A DNA stretch of 10,918 bases, from the NCBI GenBank assembly GCA_030636245.1, contig DAOVXI010000036.1:1-10918 (forward strand). Direction: 5' to 3'. Each line of letters begins with the position of its first letter. The first letter of the stretch is position 1. Below are positions 6,566 to 10,918 of this stretch, in pieces. The translations under genes were made by a program, and so were the position numbers. The DNA is from Deltaproteobacteria bacterium (GTDB lineage Bacteria; Desulfobacterota; GWC2-55-46; DRQE01). A model generated the notes under the pieces. The model was given only the letters and a program-made list of their open reading frames with translations. It was not told the origin of the DNA and ran no database searches.

Positions 6566-6844
6566 ATGGAAGTAACGGATGTGAGAGTAATAATGGTAGA
6601 TAACGATGATAAGCTTAAAGCCTTTGTAACGGTGGAGCTTGAGAGAAGCTTAGTTGTAAGGGATCTTAAGGTCATAAGCGGCGACAGCGGTGTTTTTGTG
6701 GCAATGCCGGCCAAGAAGATGAAGGACGGATCCTTTAAGGATATTGCTTACGCCTCAAACATGGATCTGAGAAAGAAAATAGAGAACGCGGTGATAGAGG
6801 AGTACAAAAAGGTACTGGAAAAGTTGCACTCTAAGGTAGCTTAA
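6566..6844 (+). CDS. spoVG: SpoVG-family nucleic-acid-binding regulator
   Basis: A 92-residue protein closely matching SpoVG through its conserved core: MEVTDVRV at the start, LKAFVTVELERSLVVRDLKVI, the signature GVFVAMPAKK, then DGSFKDIAYASN and a C-terminal helix (residues about 70-90). SpoVG proteins bind RNA and DNA and act as pleiotropic post-transcriptional regulators; the sporulation name is historical, and nothing here suggests sporulation. The start follows the strong site AAGGAGGTG (6552-6560). The gene is 67 bases after perR and 48 bases before the peroxiredoxin, so it is likely co-transcribed and may be induced by peroxide. Two minute ORFs occupy the spacer in front of it. Confidence 0.93.
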   Translation: MEVTDVRVIMVDNDDKLKAFVTVELERSLVVRDLKVISGDSGVFVAMPAKKMKDGSFKDIAYASNMDLRKKIENAVIEEYKKVLEKLHSKVA

Positions 6845-6892
6845 TTAGCTGTATAAGATAGTAGTATAAAAAACCATTAGGAGGAAAGAAAA

Positions 6893-7486
6893 ATGAGTGA
6901 AGCAAGGGTTCAGGGAGATGCACCGGAGTTTACGGCACAAGCGGTTATGCCAAACGGAGAGATGAAGGAGGTAAGTCTATCGGATTATAAAGGCAAGTAT
7001 GTGCTTCTTTTTTTCTATCCTTTGGACTTCACTTTTGTCTGCCCAACAGAGATCATATCTTTTAGTGACAGAATAAAAGAGTTTGAAGAAAGAGGTGTCC
7101 AGGTTCTAGGTGTTTCGGTGGACAGTCACTTTAGCCACGCAGCATGGAGAGGAACCGACAGAAAAAAGGGCGGGATCGGGGATGTTACATATCCTTTGAT
7201 CGCTGATCTGGATAAATCAATAAGCACAAACTATGGAGTGCTTCTCGAAAAACCAGGTATTGCGCTTAGAGGAGCTTTCTTGCTTGATAAGGACCACAAG
7301 GTTCGTCACGTTACAATAAACGACTTGCCGCTTGGCAGAAGCATCGACGAGTTTCTAAGGCTGGCTGACGCGCTACAATTTACTGAAGAGCATGGCGAGG
7401 TTTGTCCGGCCAACTGGAACAAGGGTGATGATGCAATGAAGCCGAACCAAGATGGCCTTGAGAGCTACTCTAAATCACATTTCTAG
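6893..7486 (+). CDS. Typical 2-Cys peroxiredoxin (AhpC/Prx1 type)
   Basis: A 197-residue thiol peroxidase that reduces hydrogen peroxide and organic peroxides in the cytoplasm. The peroxidatic cysteine is Cys50 in FTFVCPTEI, and the resolving cysteine is Cys171 in EVCPANW near the C-terminus, which defines the typical 2-Cys, decameric class. The GGIG loop at 93-96 corresponds to the GGLG motif of overoxidation-sensitive enzymes, but the companion Tyr-Phe is replaced by Tyr-Ser (192-193), so sensitivity is uncertain. The start follows AGGAGG. No AhpF or thioredoxin reductase gene is next to it; the rubredoxin-like gene 23 bases downstream may be an electron partner. The position behind perR suggests induction by peroxide. 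Confidence 0.95.
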   Translation: MSEARVQGDAPEFTAQAVMPNGEMKEVSLSDYKGKYVLLFFYPLDFTFVCPTEIISFSDRIKEFEERGVQVLGVSVDSHFSHAAWRGTDRKKGGIGDVTYPLIADLDKSISTNYGVLLEKPGIALRGAFLLDKDHKVRHVTINDLPLGRSIDEFLRLADALQFTEEHGEVCPANWNKGDDAMKPNQDGLESYSKSHF

Positions 7487-7509
7487 AACTTACTTCGGAG
7501 GTCAAAACA

Positions 7510-7617
7510 ATGGCAACATGGAAATGCAAAAAATGCGGACACACCAAAGATTCAAGATGTAAGCCGAAAAAATGTCCTGAATGCGAAGGCAAAGACGCCT
7601 TTGAAAAACAGGACTAA
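7510..7617 (+). CDS. 35-residue RCKP-type rubredoxin-like protein
   Basis: A very small ORF with a good GGAGG eight bases upstream. The protein begins MATWKCKKCGHTKDSRCKPK and continues with a second cysteine pair, CPEC. The four cysteines Cys6, Cys9, Cys22 and Cys25 form two CxxC knuckles that could hold one iron or zinc; a fifth cysteine, Cys17, lies in the RCKP motif. This matches the short rubredoxin-like proteins named after that motif, found mostly in anaerobes. It is well below rubredoxin size (about 52 residues) and lacks most of the rubredoxin hydrophobic core. It follows the peroxiredoxin by 23 bases and is closed by a hairpin, so it is probably the last gene of the perR operon. Electron delivery to the peroxiredoxin is possible but not shown. 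Confidence 0.85.
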   Translation: MATWKCKKCGHTKDSRCKPKKCPECEGKDAFEKQD

Positions 7618-7626
7618 CCAGGGAAT

Positions 7627-7656
7627 TGCCGAAGAGAGAAAAATCTCTCTTCGGCA
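7627..7656 (+). terminator. Stem-loop ending the perR-peroxiredoxin operon
   Basis: A perfect 13-bp stem (7627-7639 with 7644-7656) around an AAAA loop, 9 bases past the rubredoxin-like stop codon. No T run follows (CAGACC instead), so it may protect the mRNA end or terminate only weakly. Confidence 0.6.
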
Positions 7657-7790
7657 CAGACCCTAAAGCAAAACATATGATTTTAATAATGATTTTTCTT
7701 GAGAAGATACTTTAAATTGTAAATACTTTCCACGACGGAGTGGATTAAGATATAGGCCAGAAGACCGGAGAAGGTTTTGATACAAGGTGC

Positions 7791-7819
7791 TTCAAAATAA
7801 TTGACAGATATGGTATATT
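7791..7819 (+). promoter_or_regulatory. Putative extended -10 promoter of rpoS
   Basis: TTCAAA (7791-7796), a 17-base spacer and TATATT (7814-7819) with TG at 7811-7812. The 282-base gap between 7618 and 7899 otherwise shows only the upstream hairpin and AT-rich sequence. Confidence 0.4.
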
Positions 7820-7899
7820 AGATCTCAATTGTTATTGTGTCAGAGCAAAGCTCCTTCGGTTAATCAAGAAATAGGGTTCAAGGTATTGGGAGGTCCAAA

Positions 7900-8805
7900 A
7901 TGGCTACTCAAAAAAAATATCAGAACGAAGCAAGAGCGGGCAAAAGCAGGCGAGAAAAAAAAGAAGCCTTTAGTGATTATTCATCAAACTCGATAAAGGC
8001 ATACTTTGAAGGAATAAGAAAGATACCTCTTCTTAAAGTTGATGAGGAGAAGGCATTGGCAAGGCTTGTAGAGGACGGCAGTGAACAGGCCAGGGGCAAG
8101 ATGATCGAGAGTAATCTTCGCCTTGTCGTAAGTATTGCAAAGAGATATATGAACAGGGGGCTTCCGCTCCTTGATCTGATAGAAGAAGGAAATATCGGCC
8201 TTATACGTTCCGTTGAGAGGTTCAAGGTTGAGGTTGGCTGTAAGTTTTCCACCTACGCGACATACTGGATAAAGCAGGCAATAGAGCGTGCCATCATAAA
8301 CCAGGTTGAAGCGATAAGGCTTCCCGTACATGTGGTAAGTGATCTTAGCCGCATTAACAGGGTTAAACGTGAACTGACAATTGAACTTAAGCGAGAGCCT
8401 TCTGATGAAGAACTTTCCGAAAGTGTTGCGTTGAGCGTTAAGCAGATAAAGAAGCTAAGCAATGCTAAGAGTCCTGTTACCAGCATCGACGCAAGCCTTA
8501 ACGGAGAGACAGATGAGACGCTTCTAGATAGGCTTGAGTCCGAAGATTTTCCCACGGCATTTGACCTTATTGGAGACAACAACAGAAGTGATGTGCTTGG
8601 AGCTTGGCTTGGTGAACTTGAGAACACGGAACGCTCTATAATAAAGCTCAGGTTTGGCATAGAGGGTGAGTCACTAACCCTTGAGAAGATAGGTAAGATC
8701 TTTGGTGTTACCAGGGAGAGGGTTAGGCAGATAGAGGTCAAAGCCATCAAGAAGCTTCGTAAGATGAGTCAGGAAACAGAGCTTACAAGTCTCGAAGCCA
8801 TATAG
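7900..8805 (+). CDS. rpoS: RpoS-like group 2 sigma-70 factor
   Basis: A 301-residue alternative sigma factor that directs RNA polymerase to promoters. Region 1.2 starts near residue 30 (IKAYFEGIRKIPLL). Region 2 spans about 66-136, with NLRLVVSIAKRYMNRGLPLLDLIEEGNIGL and the -10-reading FSTYATYWIKQAIERAI. Region 3 runs about 145-215, and region 4 ends with the -35-reading helix-turn-helix FGVTRERVRQIEVKAIKKLR. There is no long region 1.1, which rules out the housekeeping RpoD. The region 4 sequence, the length and the KCxFSTYAT context resemble RpoS of Geobacter-like bacteria more than RpoH, which lacks these features. It stands alone with its own promoter and terminator, next to the peroxide-defence operon, which fits a general stress role. 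The start follows GGGAGGT. Confidence 0.85.
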   Translation: MATQKKYQNEARAGKSRREKKEAFSDYSSNSIKAYFEGIRKIPLLKVDEEKALARLVEDGSEQARGKMIESNLRLVVSIAKRYMNRGLPLLDLIEEGNIGLIRSVERFKVEVGCKFSTYATYWIKQAIERAIINQVEAIRLPVHVVSDLSRINRVKRELTIELKREPSDEELSESVALSVKQIKKLSNAKSPVTSIDASLNGETDETLLDRLESEDFPTAFDLIGDNNRSDVLGAWLGELENTERSIIKLRFGIEGESLTLEKIGKIFGVTRERVRQIEVKAIKKLRKMSQETELTSLEAI

Positions 8806-8826
8806 ATAAGACAAATAAGTTCTATT

Positions 8827-8862
8827 AGCGAAGCACCGTTCCAAGGTGCTTCGCTTTTTTTT
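8827..8862 (+). terminator. Rho-independent terminator of rpoS
   Basis: An 11-bp perfect stem (8827-8837 with 8845-8855), a 7-base loop and eight Ts (8855-8862), 21 bases past the stop codon. Confidence 0.93.
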
Positions 8863-8888
8863 GTGCGGATCAATAGAGAAAGCATGGC

Positions 8889-8918
8889 TTGATTATACAT
8901 CTTTTTATTGGGTATAGT
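8889..8918 (+). promoter_or_regulatory. Putative promoter of the creatininase-family gene
   Basis: TTGATT (8889-8894), an 18-base spacer and TATAGT (8913-8918). It lies between the rpoS terminator and the next gene, where a promoter is needed. Confidence 0.4.
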
Positions 8919-8983
8919 AGGGCATACGTTTGATGTGTTTATTGTGATGGTCCGGTATAGGAACTACAAGGGAGGATATACGG

Positions 8984-9703
8984 ATGAAGCTAACTGATAT
9001 GACAATGGAAGGGTTTTTGAAGGCCCTAAGCAAGACAAAGACACTTGTGGTGCCATACGGTACGGTTGAAGCACATGGCACACACCTGCCGCTCTCTACA
9101 GACACACTTATCATGGAAGAGATAGTAAAAAAGGTGGCCGAGGAGATCCCTGTTATAGTAGCGCCTCCCGTGCACTACGGTGTTTGCACTTCAACAGGAG
9201 AGCACCCTGGAAGTATCGGCATCTCATGCGATACGCTTAGGGCCATAACCGTGGACCTGGTTCAAGACGCTTACGACAGGGGGCTTCGTAACTTTATTCT
9301 AATTTCCGGCCATGGCGGTGGAGCACATGTGGCGGCCATGAAGGAAGCCGGAGAGGAGTTGACCAAAGAGCTTCCGGACGTTGTTATAACCGCGCTGACT
9401 GTTTATGAGCTTATCCCAAAAGAAGCCTATGAATTAGTTGAGACAAAGAATGACTCTCACGCCGGCGAGGTTGAAACATCTCTTGTTCTGTTCCTTGCTG
9501 AAGAACTTGTTAATGGACGAGCTCCGGAGGAGTATCCGAATATGCCACGCCCCATAATTGTAAAGGACAAGCAGAAGTTTTGGCCCGGTGCTGTTTGGGG
9601 CAATCCTGAGAAGGCAACTAAGGAAAAGGGTGAGAAGGTCTTTAATATGCTGGTTGCAGAGGTAGTGAAGCTGGTGAAGAAGGTTGAAGAGTTCAAACAG
9701 TAA
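8984..9703 (+). CDS. Creatininase-family metal-dependent amidohydrolase
   Basis: A 239-residue cytoplasmic enzyme. The two-metal ligand set of creatininase is present: Glu29 and His31 in VEAHGTHLPL, Asp40 in STDTL, His110 in SGHGGG and Glu162 in SHAGEVETS. The family includes creatininase, the mycofactocin peptidase MftE and the formamide hydrolase ArfB of archaeal flavin synthesis, so the substrate cannot be named from the fold. The usual GHGGN after the metal histidine reads GHGGG here, which may alter substrate specificity. There is no radical-SAM, mycofactocin or creatine-pathway gene beside it, so MftE and creatinine breakdown are unlikely on context. The start follows AGGGAGGA. It is a single-gene transcription unit with its own terminator. 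Confidence 0.88.
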   Translation: MKLTDMTMEGFLKALSKTKTLVVPYGTVEAHGTHLPLSTDTLIMEEIVKKVAEEIPVIVAPPVHYGVCTSTGEHPGSIGISCDTLRAITVDLVQDAYDRGLRNFILISGHGGGAHVAAMKEAGEELTKELPDVVITALTVYELIPKEAYELVETKNDSHAGEVETSLVLFLAEELVNGRAPEEYPNMPRPIIVKDKQKFWPGAVWGNPEKATKEKGEKVFNMLVAEVVKLVKKVEEFKQ

Positions 9704-9779
9704 TAGATACTTCTAATGTCTATAGGGTTCTTGTAAAAACAAGTTATAACGTTTCAGTTGGGGTTTTATCAAAGGTGTA

Positions 9780-9813
9780 AGGCGGCCCGCAGATGCGGGC
9801 CGCCTGTTTTTTT
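9780..9813 (+). terminator. Rho-independent terminator of the creatininase-family gene
   Basis: An 11-bp, almost all G/C stem (9780-9790 with 9795-9805), an AGAT loop and seven Ts at 9807-9813. It lies 13 bases from the stop codon of the convergent ferritin gene; on the minus strand no T run follows the stem. Confidence 0.93.
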
Positions 9814-9826
9814 GTTTAAGTAAAAT

Positions 9827-10339
9827 TTATGCGCCTGGGTTGGCCTGAGGTGCGACACGTGATGAGAGCTCGCCCTCTATCATAAAGACCGCGGTCGTAG
9901 AGTCTCCCGCAAGTTTCAGCTTGTCTATTATGTCACGTACTGTTTTTTCCTCCTCCGTCTGCTCGGTTACGAACCACTGGAGAAAGGTCTGCGTGGCGTG
10001 GTCGGATTCCTTTACGGCGAGTGTCATAAGTTTATTCACCCTTGCTGTGACCTCTTTTTCATGTCCGAGTACTGCGTTGAAAAGCTCAAGTATCGCGCCG
10101 AACTCCGTGGGTGGTTTTTCAATTGTTTCAAGAATGATGCGCGCATCTTGGTCGTTCAGGTACTCATAGAACTTTTGAACATGTATCATCTCTTCCTGTG
10201 CCTGCATATAAAGCCAGTGCGCTGCACCACTGAGCCCTTTATGTGAGGCGTAAGCGCTCATGGAGAGATAAAGGTATGATGAGTAAAGTTCTGCGTTCAG
10301 GTGTTCGTTCAACTCTTCCGACATTTTTTCAGATATCAT
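9827..10339 (-). CDS. ftnA: Bacterial non-haem ferritin
   Basis: A 170-residue iron-storage protein that oxidises ferrous iron and stores it in a 24-subunit shell. The ferroxidase ligands fall at the same positions as in E. coli FtnA: Glu17, Tyr24, Glu49/Glu50, His53, Glu94, Glu126, Gln127 and Glu130. There is no haem-ligating methionine at position 52, where bacterioferritin has one (Ile52 here), so it is ferritin rather than bacterioferritin. The C-terminal tail ends in a short proline/alanine-rich stretch. The start at 10339 is read with a GGAAAGGG about nine bases upstream; Met6 is a possible alternative. The gene follows desulfoferrodoxin by 24 bases with no terminator between, indicating an operon that pairs superoxide removal with iron sequestration. 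Confidence 0.95.
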   Translation of the reverse strand: MISEKMSEELNEHLNAELYSSYLYLSMSAYASHKGLSGAAHWLYMQAQEEMIHVQKFYEYLNDQDARIILETIEKPPTEFGAILELFNAVLGHEKEVTARVNKLMTLAVKESDHATQTFLQWFVTEQTEEEKTVRDIIDKLKLAGDSTTAVFMIEGELSSRVAPQANPGA

Positions 10340-10363
10340 TTGTTAATGCCCTTTCCTGTTACT

Positions 10364-10747
10364 CTATAATTCGCTCTGCCAGAGGCCGTGGAGGTTGCAG
10401 TAGGCTCTGACTATAATCCCGGTTGAAGCAAGGCACTTGAAGACAGCCATGGGCTCACCGCCGGGGCTGAGGTCCTGCCTTAGTGTTTTGTCGTCAACGA
10501 TAAGCTCTATCCACTCTATGTAGTGATCCTCATCCATCGGGTGGAGCGTGCTTCCGACGGTTATTACAACCTTGTCGCCGTTCTTTGTTATGACCGGTAC
10601 ATGCTTTTCCTTTGCCGCGTCGGTTGTGTTGGCCTCAAATACCTTCATTGTTTTGCCGCAGCACTCGGGATCGCATTTGCCTTCATGTAATACCTCTACG
10701 ATATTACCGCATTCCTCACATTTGTAAATATCTGATTTTTTAGTCAT
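10364..10747 (-). CDS. dfx: Desulfoferrodoxin (two-iron superoxide reductase)
   Basis: A 127-residue enzyme that reduces superoxide to hydrogen peroxide without making oxygen, typical of anaerobes. The N-terminal desulforedoxin domain (about 1-36) holds center I with Cys10, Cys13, Cys29 and Cys30. The catalytic domain carries center II: Glu47/Lys48/His49 in KEKHVPV, His69, His75, and Cys117 with His120 in AYCNLHGLW. These are the four histidines and one cysteine of the active iron, plus the catalytic Glu-Lys pair. Cys25 is an extra cysteine beside center I. The start follows AGGAGG eight bases upstream. It is the first gene of an operon with ferritin, behind an extended -10 promoter just downstream of a tRNA terminator. 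Electrons could come from a rubredoxin-type protein. Confidence 0.96.
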   Translation of the reverse strand: MTKKSDIYKCEECGNIVEVLHEGKCDPECCGKTMKVFEANTTDAAKEKHVPVITKNGDKVVITVGSTLHPMDEDHYIEWIELIVDDKTLRQDLSPGGEPMAVFKCLASTGIIVRAYCNLHGLWQSEL

Positions 10748-10827
10748 TTTACCTTCCTCCTTGCCTTTTTGAAGGCTATTTTTTTATGTCATGGAGGTGT
10801 ATTATTTTGCTGACTACTCTTGCTTTG

Positions 10828-10836
10828 ATTATAGCA
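10828..10836 (-). promoter_or_regulatory. Extended -10 promoter element of the dfx-ferritin operon
   Basis: On the minus strand, TGCTATAAT is a perfect extended -10 (10836 down to 10828). No -35 match is seen, as is common with this class. It gives a leader of about 75 bases before the dfx start. Confidence 0.6.
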
Positions 10837-10843
10837 CAGGAAG

Positions 10844-10879
10844 AAAAAAAGTGGGGTTTTGGTAGAAACCAAAACCCCA
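10844..10879 (-). terminator. Rho-independent terminator of the edge tRNA gene
   Basis: Read on the minus strand, a 12-bp stem (10879-10868 with 10863-10852) with a 4-base loop is followed, after one C, by seven Ts (10850-10844). It starts 7 bases after the tRNA CCA end. Confidence 0.9.
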
Positions 10880-10885
10880 TAAGGT

Positions 10886-10918
10886 TGGTGGGCCGCCGGG
10901 GACTCGAACCCCGGACCC
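10886..10918 (-). tRNA. tRNA gene, 3' part only (anticodon outside the window)
   Basis: On the minus strand the sequence ends in an encoded CCA (10888-10886) after discriminator A. The acceptor strand is GCGGCCC, and the T arm is CGGGG/TTCGAGT/CCCCG with perfect 5-bp pairing and a canonical TTCGA loop. The amino acid cannot be read because the anticodon lies beyond 10918; lysine would fit the acceptor end but is only a guess. Confidence 0.93.

Noticed and set aside
7678..7716. 12-codon ORF beginning ATGATTTTAATA in the rpoS upstream gap
   Set aside because: AT-rich, no ribosome site and no recognisable sequence.
7801..7806. TTGACA as the -35 of rpoS
   Set aside because: No -10 at 16-18 bases; the good -10-like TATATT is only 7 bases away and pairs better with TTCAAA at 7791.
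8253..8750. 165-codon open frame antisense to the sigma factor
   Set aside because: Serine/leucine-rich composition typical of an antisense shadow, no ribosome site, and the opposite strand encodes a clear sigma-70 protein.
10886..10918. Assigning the edge tRNA to lysine
   Set aside because: The acceptor and T arm would fit, but the anticodon is outside the window, so identity cannot be supported.

Overview
The window looks like chromosomal DNA of a Gram-negative anaerobe or microaerophile. The signs are a signal-peptide-bearing multihaem c-type cytochrome, a two-iron superoxide reductase (desulfoferrodoxin), a tiny rubredoxin-like protein, a PerR-type peroxide sensor, an RpoS-like sigma factor and SpoVG outside any sporulation context. 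The combination recalls Desulfobacterota/Geobacter-like or Nitrospirota-like lineages, but that placement is inference from gene content only. Intergenic regions are short, Shine-Dalgarno sequences are strong, and there are several rho-independent terminators. No mobile element, CRISPR array or phage gene was seen.

Layout. Positions 1-1011 hold the 3' part of citrate synthase. A FecR-domain/fibronectin-like protein with five CXXCH haem motifs follows (1119-2813) and ends at a near-perfect terminator. Next comes a membrane-anchored M23 peptidoglycan endopeptidase (2968-4413), whose 3' end overlaps by 14 bases that of a convergent, exported rhodanese (4400-4783). An Ogt-type alkyltransferase (4918-5478) is divergent from the rhodanese and convergent with a four-helix CopD-like membrane protein (5384-5866). 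The Ogt and CopD-like genes overlap by 95 bases.

The core of the window is an oxidative-stress block. perR (6091-6498), spoVG (6566-6844), a 2-Cys peroxiredoxin (6893-7486) and a 35-residue rubredoxin-like protein (7510-7617) are co-directional with gaps of 23-67 bases, so they probably form one operon. Its promoter has a TTGACA/TAGAAT pair whose -10 is buried in a perfect 7-1-7 palindrome of the Per-box type. A second, imperfect copy lies just downstream, and a third lies towards the divergent CopD-like gene. This suggests that PerR controls itself, the peroxide-reducing genes and perhaps the membrane protein.

An RpoS-like sigma factor (7900-8805) and a creatininase-family amidohydrolase (8984-9703) follow, each with its own terminator. 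On the minus strand, desulfoferrodoxin (10364-10747) and ferritin (9827-10339) form a two-gene superoxide/iron operon. Superoxide reductase would produce peroxide that the peroxiredoxin could remove, and ferritin would store iron away from peroxide. The right edge cuts a minus-strand tRNA that has its own terminator directly upstream of the desulfoferrodoxin promoter.
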